Positions 25,826 to 34,200 of a stretch of 49,985 nt of DNA are shown here, piece after piece. The notes under the pieces were generated by a model, which was not told where the DNA came from, searched no databases, and saw only the letters and a program-made list of their open reading frames with translations. Source of the stretch: Halorubrum kocurii JCM 14978 (lineage in GTDB: Archaea > Halobacteriota > Halobacteria > Halobacteriales > Haloferacaceae); assembly GCF_000337355.1 (NCBI RefSeq), contig NZ_AOJH01000043.1:161910-211894 (forward strand), given 5' to 3'. A program made the position numbers and the translations under genes. Position 1 is the stretch's first letter, and the number at the start of each line of letters is the position of its first letter.

Positions 25826-25899
25826 GACGGGGCCGACGGGGACGAGAGCTCCCCGCACGCTCCGGGAAGACTTATTTCGCTCCCGCGAGCCGACGGGGT

Positions 25900-27135
25900 A
25901 TGGAGTACCGATCGTTTCCCGACGAGCGCAGCGACGAGTTCGACGCGTTCATGCGGTACGCGTTCTCCCCGGCAGAGGGACCGTACGACCCCGAGGCGGC
26001 GGACGACCACGACACGATCGCCGAGACGCGAGGCCTGTTCGACGCCGACGACCCGGTCGCGGTCTGCGCGCACCACTCCTTCGCGCTGCGGATCCGCGGC
26101 GACGACCGCGAGGTCGCCGGGCTCTCGGCGGTCGCGTCGCCGCCGGAGCACCGCCGACAGGGGAACGTCGGCCGCATGCTCCGTGAGTCGCTGACGGAGT
26201 ACCGCGAGCGCGGCGTCCACGTCTCGGCGCTGTGGCCCTTCGAGTACCCATTCTACGCCGACTACGGGTGGGCGACCGCGAGCAGGTATCGCCACCTCGC
26301 CGCGCCCCCCGACCAGCTCGGGTTCGTCGACAACCTGATCGCGACCGCGGGCGACGCCGCCGGGAGCTTCCGGCCGCTCGACGAGGGCGATCACGCGGCC
26401 GTGAAACCCGTGCTCGCGGCGATGGCCGACCGCTACGACCTGACCATGGACTGGACCGAGGAGTGGTGGCGCGAGCGCGCCCTCCAGGGGTGGAAGACCG
26501 ACCCGTTCGTCTACGGCTGGGAGCGGGACGGCGAGCTCCGGGGGATCTGCGCGTACAGCTTCGACGACGACCCGGACGACGCGGACGACACCGTGATGCG
26601 CGTCACCGACGCCGCGGTCGCGGACGACGAGGCGTGGTTCCAGCTCCTCCGCTTTTTCCGCAACCACGACTCGCAGGTCGCCGAGGTCAGAATCCGCGCG
26701 CCGCCGGACGCCCCGCTGCTCGACCTCGTCGAGGACCCCCGCGCCGTCGACTGCGAGGTCCGGACCGGACCGATGGTCCGGCTCGTCGACGTCGCCGCCG
26801 CCCTGGAGGCGCTCGATCCCGACCCGGCTGTCGAGGCCGCGTTCTCCCTCTCGGTGTCAGACCCGCTCGTCGACTGGAACGACCGACCCTATCGCGTCGC
26901 CGTCGCCGACGGAGCGGTGTCGGTCGAGCCGTGGGAGGACGGCGAGAGCGACGGAACCGGGTCCGACGCCGCGGACGCGGCGGTCGACGTCGGGACGCTC
27001 TCACAGCTGTACGTCGGCTACAACTCGGTCGACGAGGCGGTCCGAGCCGGTGGACTCGGCGTCGACTCCGCGACCGCCGACGACCTCCGCGCGCTGTTCC
27101 CGCCGCGGACGACGCACTTCCGCGAGGGGTTCTGA
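25900..27135 (+). CDS. Eis-like GNAT acetyltransferase
   Basis: A 411-residue acetyltransferase of the enhanced intracellular survival (Eis) type: an N-terminal GNAT domain with motif A PEHRRQGNVGRMLRESL at about residue 85, a second GNAT-like domain in the middle (FVYGWERDGELRGICAY), and a C-terminal SCP2-like sterol-carrier fold (about residues 300-400) ending in a conserved-type C-terminal carboxylate (HFREGF). Eis proteins acetylate amines, including aminoglycosides, in bacteria; the archaeal substrate is unknown. TATA-like CTTATTTC at 25871-25878 supports this start; the much longer open frame upstream is a shadow of the reductase gene. Confidence 0.88.
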   Translation: MEYRSFPDERSDEFDAFMRYAFSPAEGPYDPEAADDHDTIAETRGLFDADDPVAVCAHHSFALRIRGDDREVAGLSAVASPPEHRRQGNVGRMLRESLTEYRERGVHVSALWPFEYPFYADYGWATASRYRHLAAPPDQLGFVDNLIATAGDAAGSFRPLDEGDHAAVKPVLAAMADRYDLTMDWTEEWWRERALQGWKTDPFVYGWERDGELRGICAYSFDDDPDDADDTVMRVTDAAVADDEAWFQLLRFFRNHDSQVAEVRIRAPPDAPLLDLVEDPRAVDCEVRTGPMVRLVDVAAALEALDPDPAVEAAFSLSVSDPLVDWNDRPYRVAVADGAVSVEPWEDGESDGTGSDAADAAVDVGTLSQLYVGYNSVDEAVRAGGLGVDSATADDLRALFPPRTTHFREGF

Positions 27136-27202
27136 GGCGCTCGCTCCGTGAAACGCCCCGCGCCGGCCGGGCTTTTTATCCGCGGACCGCCTACGTCCCG
27201 GT

Positions 27203-28018
27203 ATGAGTTCCCGCGACGACAGACGCGACGACGACCTCGAGGAGCGGCTCGACGAGCTCGAAGGCGTGCTGAGCGAGCTCCGCCGCGACCTCCGCGAGAC
27301 CGAGCGGGACCGCCGCGGGCCCCCGCGACCCCCCCGGCTCTCCGAGCTGGTGCGGTTCACCGAGCAGTACACCATCCCCACGGTGATCGCGCTCCTCGAG
27401 ACGACCATCAAGTCGCTCGAACTGGTGCAGGGGACGCTCCGGCTCGCCGACCCCGGCCGGACGCTCGACGAGGCGGGCTCGGCGGCCGACCGCCTCGGCG
27501 ACGTGCGGGACGGCGCGAGCGCCGGGCTGTCGCGGTCGCTCTCGGAGCTTCGGACGGCGCTCTCCGAGGCCGACCTCCCCGAGGAGGCCGCCTCCCGGTC
27601 GATCATCGAGGACGCGCGCGACCTCACCGCCGAGATCGAAGCGCGGATCGACGAGGGGCGCCGCGAGGCCGACGCCGCGCGGCGCGGGCGACGCGGTCCG
27701 TCTGAGGGGCGGAGCGGCGAGCCCCGCGCAGCGAAGGACGCGACCGACGCCGGTGGCGACCGCGACGACCGCGACGACCGCGGCGTCCGGATCGACGTGA
27801 CCGACCCGGGCGACGAGGGGGACGGAAACGGGGAATCCGACGACCCCGGACCCGAAGTCGACGTCGAGTCGGAGCTGGAGTCGATCAAGCGCCAGTTCGG
27901 CGACGCCGAGGCGGAGGAGGAACCGGTCGATGCCGACGAAGCGGCGACGGACGCCGACGACTCGACCGCCGACGATTCGACCGCCGACGATTCGACCGAC
28001 TACCGCGATTCGGCCTGA
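27203..28018 (+). CDS. Haloarchaeal protein with acidic repetitive tail
   Basis: A 271-residue protein of unknown function. The N-terminal 45 residues are strongly charged with a heptad-like LEERLDELEGVLSELRRDL coiled coil. A conserved-looking core follows (about residues 50-150: LVRFTEQYTIPTVIALLETTIKSLELVQGTLRLADPG), helical, without catalytic residues. The last 110 residues are low-complexity Asp/Glu/Arg with an in-frame 15-bp repeat giving DDSTA units. CTTTTTATC centred about 27 nt upstream supports the start. It may be a scaffold or cytoskeletal/membrane-associated coiled-coil protein, but that is only inference from composition. Confidence 0.75.
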   Translation: MSSRDDRRDDDLEERLDELEGVLSELRRDLRETERDRRGPPRPPRLSELVRFTEQYTIPTVIALLETTIKSLELVQGTLRLADPGRTLDEAGSAADRLGDVRDGASAGLSRSLSELRTALSEADLPEEAASRSIIEDARDLTAEIEARIDEGRREADAARRGRRGPSEGRSGEPRAAKDATDAGGDRDDRDDRGVRIDVTDPGDEGDGNGESDDPGPEVDVESELESIKRQFGDAEAEEEPVDADEAATDADDSTADDSTADDSTDYRDSA

Positions 28019-28064
28019 CCGCCGCGCCGCCGACTTTTAAAGGAGAACCGCTCGACTCGGACCG

Positions 28065-28814
28065 TCAAAAATCGACGCCGAGCCGGTCCGCGACCCGCTC
28101 GGCCGAGTCGAGGAGGAGCGTCTCGTCGTCGGTGAACACCTCGAGCGCGACCGTGCCGTCGAACCCGCCGAGCTCGGACTCCACGATCCCGTAGTCGACC
28201 TCGCCGGCCCCCACGGGGAGGTGGGTGTCGCCGCGGCGGCGCACGTCGTGGCAGTGGAGGTGGGAGACCCGGCCGCCGTGGCTCCGGAGGAATCGCTTGA
28301 TCGCCTTGTTGTCGCCCTCCATGTACGCGTGCCCCACGTCGAAGCAGATCGGCGTGTCCGTCTCCCGCGCGAGGTCGCCGAGGACGGAGAGTTGGAGCCC
28401 CGCGTGTTGGTGGCCGACGTTCTCGACGACGACCTCGACGCCCGCCTCGCGGCCGGCGTCGGCGACTCGCCGGAGCTGGTCGGCGGCCGTCTCCCGGAAC
28501 CCGATGTCGTCGCGGTCGGCGGAGGTGGCGTGGAGGACGGCCTTCTCCGCGCCGAGGTCGCCGGCGGCATTTAAAAGCCGGCGCTGGTAGTCGACGATCG
28601 CGTCGTTGACCTCGGGGACATAACTGGCCAGTCGCTGGCTGTACGGCAGGTGGACGACCAGGTCGCGCCCGGCGAGCGCGTCGCTCAGGCGACCGCGGTC
28701 TATTTCGCCCGGCACGAGCGTCGGCTCGCCGACGCCGAGTTCGCAGAAGTCGAACCGCGACGGCGACGCCGCGAGCCGGTCGAGGTCGTCGCCGACGGTG
28801 AGACCGATGTCCAT
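28065..28814 (-). CDS. Sugar phosphate isomerase/epimerase-like TIM barrel
   Basis: A 249-residue protein of the xylose isomerase-like / AP-endonuclease 2 TIM-barrel superfamily. Metal-binding and catalytic positions typical of the family are visible: VVHLPYSQRLAS, AVLHATSADRDD, VVVENVGHQH (Glu), ICFDVGHAYMEGDN (Asp-His), VSHLHCHDVRRRGDTHLPVGAG (His-x-His), and a final Glu in VALEVF. This is the pattern of sugar isomerases/epimerases and of endonuclease IV relatives; substrate cannot be assigned. TATA-like TTAGTTATCT about 28 nt upstream of the ATG. Confidence 0.87.
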   Translation of the reverse strand: MDIGLTVGDDLDRLAASPSRFDFCELGVGEPTLVPGEIDRGRLSDALAGRDLVVHLPYSQRLASYVPEVNDAIVDYQRRLLNAAGDLGAEKAVLHATSADRDDIGFRETAADQLRRVADAGREAGVEVVVENVGHQHAGLQLSVLGDLARETDTPICFDVGHAYMEGDNKAIKRFLRSHGGRVSHLHCHDVRRRGDTHLPVGAGEVDYGIVESELGGFDGTVALEVFTDDETLLLDSAERVADRLGVDF

Positions 28815-29057
28815 ATCGGCGGTGGGAACGGCGCCGTGTTAGTTATCTCTATTTATTTCGCTGACCGGTCGCAACATGATACGTCGGGCGTCGCGTTCGC
28901 CGCAGGCAGTCCGGCGGCGGGTTCGGCGGTCCGCTCGCGGCCGGAAGCCGAGTCGGAATCGCGTTCGAACCGGTCGCCGATCTGTTCCGGCCGTCCGTCT
29001 CGCGAGAGCCGGTCAGCGCCGCCGGATTCGGGAGGGCGGGCGTCCGACGACCAGCCA
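28815..29057. other. Intergenic region, no gene seen
   Basis: About 240 nt between the isomerase start and the 3' end of the winged-helix gene. It holds A/T-rich promoter-like sequence at 28841-28860; the rest is GC-rich, and its only short open frames are Arg/Pro-rich in both directions and not credible as genes. Confidence 0.5.
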
Positions 29058-29723
29058 CTACGGTCCCGACTGTTGTTGCCGGAGGTCGTCGCTCGGGTAC
29101 ACGCGATAGGTGCGACCCTGGCGTTCCCGATACAGCAGCCCCCGCTCTTCGAGCGAGCTCACGGTCTGGCTCACTTTGCTCTTCGAGAACTCCGACCGGT
29201 CCCGGAGTTCGATCTGCGTGACTCCGGGCGAGCTCAAGACGGGCTCGAGGACGCGCCGCTCGTCGTCCGGCAAGAGGTCGAGAACGCGCGCCTTCGGGTC
29301 CGACTCGGGATTGATAGCTCCGCCTTGCGAGCCTTCGCCCGTCGCCGACGCCGACATCTCCGTCGGCGCCTGAGCCGGGGCGTCGCGCTCTGTCCCGTCG
29401 ATCTGATCTGCACCCTCGCGTTCAGTCGCGTCGATCTGCTCCGCCCTATCGCGTTCGGTCGCGCCGGTCCCGCTCGGATCGGTGAGCTCCCCCCGAACCA
29501 AGACGTAGACCCCGCCGATAGCGCCCGCGACGAACAGCGTTCCAACCGCGTACCAGAGCGGGTCCGGTCCGTGCATCCACCCCATAGACATCTCCATGAC
29601 CGACCCCATCGACTGCTCGAAGGCGCGGCGCTGTCGATAGGCCCGCCAGGTGAGCGCCCCGCCGGTCAAGAGGACGAACCCGAGGAGCACACCGACGACG
29701 GCGTCCGCTCGACGTCGGTTCAT
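29058..29723 (-). CDS. Membrane-anchored winged-helix protein with Met-rich loop
   Basis: A 221-residue protein. Two membrane helices (about residues 8-27 and 57-78) flank a loop with M39, M43, M45, M47, M50 and H51. With two helices and a cytoplasmic DNA-binding domain, this loop must face outside, and Met/His clusters of this kind bind Cu(I) or Ag(I) in other proteins. A repetitive acidic linker (TERDRAEQIDATEREGADQIDG) leads to a C-terminal winged helix (about 150-215: VTQIELRDRSEFSKSKVSQTVSSLEERGLLYRERQG) like MarR/ArsR-type domains. It follows the YHS-domain permease gene on the same strand, 126 nt away, so it may regulate it. Metal sensing is inference. Confidence 0.8.
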   Translation of the reverse strand: MNRRRADAVVGVLLGFVLLTGGALTWRAYRQRRAFEQSMGSVMEMSMGWMHGPDPLWYAVGTLFVAGAIGGVYVLVRGELTDPSGTGATERDRAEQIDATEREGADQIDGTERDAPAQAPTEMSASATGEGSQGGAINPESDPKARVLDLLPDDERRVLEPVLSSPGVTQIELRDRSEFSKSKVSQTVSSLEERGLLYRERQGRTYRVYPSDDLRQQQSGP

Positions 29724-29849
29724 ACGACGGCCCCCGGTCGCGAGGTCTGTCTGCTCATACCGTCGCTTTGTCGGCGAGAAGTGTGACGATTGCGGATCGC
29801 GACCGCGCCGGCGAGATCCCCCCGTCCCCGAGGGCGCCCGTCGGAGTCG

Positions 29850-31244
29850 TCAGTGGTCATGGCCGTGACCGTGGCTCGGCATCTGCGGGCGCTGATCGGC
29901 GAACTCCGTCGGGTCCGCTTCGAACGTCCGCTCGCAGGCCGTCGAGCAGAAGTAGTACGTCGTCCCCTCGTGGGACGCGCTCGGTCCGTCGTCGTCGGTC
30001 CGCATCCCGCACACCGGATCGCGATACCGCCCGGGCGCGCCGAGTCCGCGTCGATAGACGTACGCGAGGAACCCGGTGAGCGCGAAGGCGACCAGGTTGA
30101 GGTAGAACGTGTAGTTGAGCTCGAAGTACGTCTGTTCGGTCGCGGTCTCGCCGCCGGCTAGGTCGGGGACGATTCCGAGGGCGTCGAACAGCAGCTCCAT
30201 GAGGAAGCCGGTGAACGCCATCGTGACGAAGAAGACGCCGAGGATGTACAGCATGACCGTCCAGCCGTAGTACTTCCGGTAGACGTTCAGGACCGGAATC
30301 GTGATGAGGTCGGCGTAGACGAACGCGATGACGCCGGCGAAACTGATCCCGCCGCCCCACAGCGCGACCGCGAACGGGACGTTACCCATACTGCCGACGA
30401 AGCTGAGGACGGCGATGGCGACACCCATAACCGCGTGCTCGGCCGTCACGAGCAGCCCGTCGCCCTGGACGAACAGCGTGTTCCACACCCACTGTGGAAC
30501 GAAGACGATGACGAACCCGGAGATGAGAAACCCCGCGACGACGTCCGTCCAGATCATCGACCACTCCTTGCGGTACTGATTGGCGATCTTATACCAGCCC
30601 CCCCACGACCGCAACTCCTCGCGCCACCCGCCGCCGCCGGACGTCTGCTGGAGATACGTCTCCAGACAGCCCGCCGAGCAGAACTGCAGCGTCTCACCGC
30701 CGTCGGTCGTGAGCGAGTGCTCCTCCGTGCCTTCCATCCCGCAGGTGGGGTCCTCCGTGACCCCCGACTCGCGGTCGCGCTCGTTGACCGTCTCCCGGAC
30801 CTCGTCGAAGAGGCTCTCGGGGAGCGTGAGGCGGACGATGACGGCCATGACGGCGATGAGGACGAGGCCGCCGAGCAGCTCCGCGAGCAGGAACTCCCAC
30901 CCCAGCAGAATCAGGATCATTAGCCCGAGCTCGACGATGAGGTTCGTCGACGCGAACATGAACGCGAGGAAGTTCACCACGTGCGCGCCCTTTTTAAAAA
31001 GCCCCTTGCCGATGGCGACAGCGCCAAAACTGCAGCCGCTGCTCGCCGCTCCGAACGCGGTCGCCTTCGCGAGGCCGCTCAGGTCGCCGTCTCCCAGCAC
31101 TCGCGCCATTCGCTCCTTGGAGACGTAGACCTGGACCAGACTCGTGATCGTGAGCCCCATGATGATCGCCCACGCCGCCGTCCAGAGGAACCCGACACCG
31201 ATGCGGAGCGACTCGAGGACGCCGTCGAGTATCGACGCCTGCAT
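29850..31244 (-). CDS. YraQ/ArsP-type permease with two YHS (TRASH-like) domains
   Basis: A 464-residue permease of the DUF318 (YraQ/ArsP_1) family, with the signature FGAASSGCSFGAVAIGKGLF (C71) followed by KGAHVVNFLAFMFASTNLIVE-type sequence, and a repeat of the fold in the second half (about residues 230-400). Two metal-binding YHS/TRASH-like modules are inserted: residues 161-199 (C168, C189, C193) on the loop between the halves, and residues 407-450 (C412, C433, C437) at the C-terminus. The chain ends in HGHGHDH. This suggests export or handling of a soft metal (copper, zinc) or an arsenical; which one is unknown. TATA-like GCAATAGATG about 25 nt upstream supports the start. Confidence 0.88.
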   Translation of the reverse strand: MQASILDGVLESLRIGVGFLWTAAWAIIMGLTITSLVQVYVSKERMARVLGDGDLSGLAKATAFGAASSGCSFGAVAIGKGLFKKGAHVVNFLAFMFASTNLIVELGLMILILLGWEFLLAELLGGLVLIAVMAVIVRLTLPESLFDEVRETVNERDRESGVTEDPTCGMEGTEEHSLTTDGGETLQFCSAGCLETYLQQTSGGGGWREELRSWGGWYKIANQYRKEWSMIWTDVVAGFLISGFVIVFVPQWVWNTLFVQGDGLLVTAEHAVMGVAIAVLSFVGSMGNVPFAVALWGGGISFAGVIAFVYADLITIPVLNVYRKYYGWTVMLYILGVFFVTMAFTGFLMELLFDALGIVPDLAGGETATEQTYFELNYTFYLNLVAFALTGFLAYVYRRGLGAPGRYRDPVCGMRTDDDGPSASHEGTTYYFCSTACERTFEADPTEFADQRPQMPSHGHGHDH

Positions 31245-31330
31245 GTCTGTATCATCGTCAGAATCATCTATTGCAGTTTCCCTTAGAAAACCGCTCCTCG
31301 CACGGCGAGAGAACTATACGAACAACGGCT

Positions 31331-31345
31331 ATTCGACGAATATTC
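31331..31345. promoter_or_regulatory. Overlapping small palindromes upstream of the permease
   Basis: ATTCGACGAAT (31331-31341) overlaps GAATATTC (31338-31345) in the A/T-rich intergenic region, about 90 bp before the permease ATG. Possibly an operator; short enough to be chance. Confidence 0.3.
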
Positions 31346-31425
31346 TTTGGATACAAAGCTCACGAGGGTATTGGACCGCCACGACGCACCCGACCGGCCG
31401 TCGCGGCGTCCGCGGCCCTCCCGCC

Positions 31426-32496
31426 TCAGTCGTCGAGCGGGTTCTCGACGTCGATCTCGCCGGAATCGATCTCGGCCTCAACCTCGCGGACCGCGGTGAC
31501 CATGTTCTCGGTCTTGCCGTACGCGATGTCGCGCGGGAGCAGCTTCAGCCCGCAGTCGGGCGAGATGGTGAGCTTCTCCGGCGGGACGACGCGGAGACCC
31601 TGCCGGATGTTCTCCTTGATCTCCTCGACCGGCTCGACCTCGGCGGTGTGGGCGTCGACGACGCCGAGCGCGAGGTCGGGCTCGAACTCGGGGTCCGTGA
31701 ACGTCGGGATCTGCTCGAAATCGCCGTTACACAGCTCCACGTCGAACTCGTCGATCGGGTAGTCGTTGATCTCGGGGTAGATCCGGGAGTAGTCGCCGTA
31801 ACAGACATGGAGGCCGATGCGGACCTCCTCGTCGATGCCCGAGACGATGCGCTCGAGGGCCTCGCCGACGATGGCGTGGTCCTCCGGCGTCGTCGCCAGC
31901 GCGGGCTCGTCGATCTGGATGTAGCGCGCGCCCGCCTCGACCAGCTTCTCGACCTCCTCGTTGACGAGGTCCGCGAGGTCGTAGACGAGCTCCTCGGTGG
32001 AGGGGTACGCCTCGTTGAACGCCCAGAACCCCAGCGTGTACGGCCCCGTGATCGGGACCTTGACGGGGCGCTCGGCGACGTTCGAGGTGAACTCGAACTC
32101 GTCGACGAGCCACGGCTCGTCGTACTCGACCTCCTCGACGACCGACGGCTTGTCGAAGTAGTTGTGTCCCCACACCTTCACGGGGCCGTTGAACTCGTAG
32201 CCGTCGATGCGGTCGGCGAAGAACTCGACCATCTCGTTGCGGCGCATCTCGCCGTCGACGACCGTGTCGAGCCCGGCGCGCTCGTGCTCGTGGGTGATCA
32301 GCCGACAGGCGTCGTCGTGGGCCTCTTCGAGGTCCGACGCGTCGAACTTCGAGTCCGGGTCGTCGACGAGCTCGTCCGCCCGGTTCAGCCACTTCGGCTT
32401 CGGGTACGAGCCGACGACGGTCGTCAGCAGGAACGCGTCGTTCGGGTGGTCGTTCGGGCGGAACTGTTCGCGGTTGGCAGACGGGTTTCGGACCAT
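31426..32496 (-). CDS. metE: Methionine synthase, core (zinc) MetE-type
   Basis: A 356-residue protein corresponding to the C-terminal catalytic half of cobalamin-independent methionine synthase, the archaeal core form. VVGSYPKPKWL opens the barrel; the zinc ligands of the family are visible as His and Cys in GLHVCYGDYS, a following Glu in the VELCNGDFE region, and Cys in TISPDCGLKLL. It transfers a methyl group to homocysteine; the methyl donor in haloarchaea is not settled. Start at 32496 (MVRNPSANREQF) overlaps the stop of the upstream paralogue by one base (TAATG), so the two are coupled. Confidence 0.9.
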   Translation of the reverse strand: MVRNPSANREQFRPNDHPNDAFLLTTVVGSYPKPKWLNRADELVDDPDSKFDASDLEEAHDDACRLITHEHERAGLDTVVDGEMRRNEMVEFFADRIDGYEFNGPVKVWGHNYFDKPSVVEEVEYDEPWLVDEFEFTSNVAERPVKVPITGPYTLGFWAFNEAYPSTEELVYDLADLVNEEVEKLVEAGARYIQIDEPALATTPEDHAIVGEALERIVSGIDEEVRIGLHVCYGDYSRIYPEINDYPIDEFDVELCNGDFEQIPTFTDPEFEPDLALGVVDAHTAEVEPVEEIKENIRQGLRVVPPEKLTISPDCGLKLLPRDIAYGKTENMVTAVREVEAEIDSGEIDVENPLDD

Positions 32497-33497
32497 TACT
32501 CGAGCACCTCCGCGGCGGCGGCCAGCGTGTTCAGCTTCGCGCGGTACTTGTTGCTCGGCAGGTAGAACAGCTCGGTGTTCGGCGTCAGGTAGGTCCGGTC
32601 GAACCCCTCGGCGGGGATCTGCGACTCGAACCATTCGACGCGCTCCGCGACCGTCTCCGGCTCCTCGACGAGCGTGTTCTGCCCGTCGACGAGGCCGAGC
32701 GCGAGCGAGTCGGTGGAACCGAACTCCTGGACGTTATAAACCGTGTCGTCGCGGTCGCCGGCGACGAGGTCGAGCCCGAGCGCGTCCGCGCCCGCCTCGT
32801 CGACGAGGTGCGCGTACAGCTTCTCGTCGAGCGCGCCGTAGGAGGTCTGAACGACCACGTCGGCGTCGGTCGCGTCGGCGACCGTCGCGATCGCGTCGGT
32901 CGCGGCGGACTCCTCGCCCTCGGCGGGCGGGTTCGTCACCAGCGACGGCTCGAGGAGGAACAGCGTCTCGTGGGCGGGGAACGCCTCGACCTCGCCGGCG
33001 AGGAACTCGGCGATCGCGGCCTGGAACGCCGCCTCGTCGCCGTAGTGCTCGTCCGTCGCCAGCTCCGCGAGCGAGTACGGGCCCGGGAGCGTCGCCGCGA
33101 GGGGGGCCTCGCCGCCGATCAGGTCGGTCGCCGCCTCCAGTTCGCGGGCCACGTCGCCGGAGAAGCCGAGGTCGTCGACGACCCGCGGGTCGCGGTAGAA
33201 GTTGTTGTTGTCGTAGTACCGCACGATACCGCCCGTCTCGACGCTGTCGTGGACCGTCAGCGGATGCGCGATCATGTCGTCCCAGCGACCCTGCCCCTCG
33301 ACGACGCGGTCGAGGCCGGCGTCCAGCTGGTCGTCGACGTACTCGGCGCGCACCTCGGCGTACTCCTCGACGATCGCCTCGCTCTCGTCGCCGCTCAAGA
33401 GGTCACCCTTCTGGTGTCCCTTGAGGTCGGAGAGCGTCTCCTTCGCCCAGTCCGGGAGCGGGTACAGCCCCGGCGTGGCCGCGACTCGTTCAGTCAT
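32496..33497 (-). CDS. MetE-like paralogue lacking zinc ligands
   Basis: A 333-residue protein of the same methionine synthase superfamily as its downstream neighbour. Each zinc-binding site is replaced: where the neighbour has HVCYG this one has TSYG (VVVQTSYGALDE), and where the neighbour has PDCGL it has PNTEL (YLTPNTELFYLP). It retains QTSYG.., LGLDLVAGD and VDGQNTLVEEPETV, a MetE-like barrel pattern. It may bind the folate-like methyl donor or act as partner subunit of the zinc-containing protein (inference). ATG at 33497 chosen from the TATA-like box 28 nt upstream; a GTG lies one codon earlier. Confidence 0.85.
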   Translation of the reverse strand: MTERVAATPGLYPLPDWAKETLSDLKGHQKGDLLSGDESEAIVEEYAEVRAEYVDDQLDAGLDRVVEGQGRWDDMIAHPLTVHDSVETGGIVRYYDNNNFYRDPRVVDDLGFSGDVARELEAATDLIGGEAPLAATLPGPYSLAELATDEHYGDEAAFQAAIAEFLAGEVEAFPAHETLFLLEPSLVTNPPAEGEESAATDAIATVADATDADVVVQTSYGALDEKLYAHLVDEAGADALGLDLVAGDRDDTVYNVQEFGSTDSLALGLVDGQNTLVEEPETVAERVEWFESQIPAEGFDRTYLTPNTELFYLPSNKYRAKLNTLAAAAEVLE

Positions 33498-33519
33498 CAC
33501 CGTTGGTTCGATATGCCGG

Positions 33520-33530
33520 CGTATAATATT
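33520..33530 (-). promoter_or_regulatory. TATA box for the MetE-like pair
   Basis: On the minus strand AATATTATAC, about 28 nt before the ATG at 33497; leaderless arrangement. Confidence 0.6.
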
Positions 33531-33594
33531 TGCTAATACGTTTCATGTCTTGAGGTAATAAATGGTGGTCGCCGTCACCGACGAGCGGGGGGCG

Positions 33595-34200
33595 TCACTC
33601 CCGCCGCAGCGCCAACACCGTGAGCGTCTCGAAGGGGAACGACTCCTCGACCACCGGTTCGGCCGCGAACCCGGCGTCGTCCGCGAGGGCGAGCACCTCG
33701 TCGTACCCCGTCAGCGACGACACCAGCAGCAGGACGACGCCGCCGGGCGCGAGCACGCGCCCGACGTCGTCGAGGAACGGCTCGATGAGTTCCCGGCCCG
33801 ACTCGCCGCCCGAGAGCGCGTGTTCCATCCAGTCGCCCCACTCGTTGTCCGGGTCCGTCGGGAGGTACGGCGGGTTGAAACACACCGCGTCGAACGCGTC
33901 CGCCCGAAACGGGGCGAGGAGGTCGGCGACGACCCCCTCGACGCCGCGGTCGGCGACCTGCCGCGCCGCGTGGGGGTTGAGGTCGCTGCCGACCACGTCG
34001 AGCCCGCGCTCCTCGGCGATCCGCTGAGCGACCCAGCCCGAGCCCGTGCCGACCTCCAACACCCGGCCGTGCGCCTCTTCGAGCGCCGCCTCCGCGAGCA
34101 GCCCGGAGTCCTCGGCCGGCTGGTACACGACGGCCTCGTCGAGGCCGCGCCGCTCCGCGAGCCCCGAGTCGGTGTCGGGGTCGGAGCCGTCTCCGGTCAT
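33595..34200 (-). CDS. HemK2/Mtq2-type glutamine (release factor) methyltransferase
   Basis: A 201-residue SAM-dependent methyltransferase. AEDSGLLAEAALE and VLEVGTGSGWVAQRIAEERG give the SAM-binding motif I, DVVGSDLNPHAARQV motif II, and FNPPYLPTDPDNEWGDWMEHALSGG the NPPY catalytic motif of amino-group methyltransferases, in the arrangement of HemK2/Mtq2, which modifies the GGQ glutamine of aRF1 with the partner Trm112. Its start overlaps the stop of the MscS gene by 4 nt. Placement in a block with ksgA and DUF655 is common in haloarchaea. Confidence 0.9.
   Translation of the reverse strand: MTGDGSDPDTDSGLAERRGLDEAVVYQPAEDSGLLAEAALEEAHGRVLEVGTGSGWVAQRIAEERGLDVVGSDLNPHAARQVADRGVEGVVADLLAPFRADAFDAVCFNPPYLPTDPDNEWGDWMEHALSGGESGRELIEPFLDDVGRVLAPGGVVLLLVSSLTGYDEVLALADDAGFAAEPVVEESFPFETLTVLALRRE

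Noticed and set aside
28849-29109. Short overlapping open frames between the isomerase and winged-helix genes
   Set aside because: Arg/Pro-rich in both directions, no promoter at the right distance, and partly overlapping the real gene.
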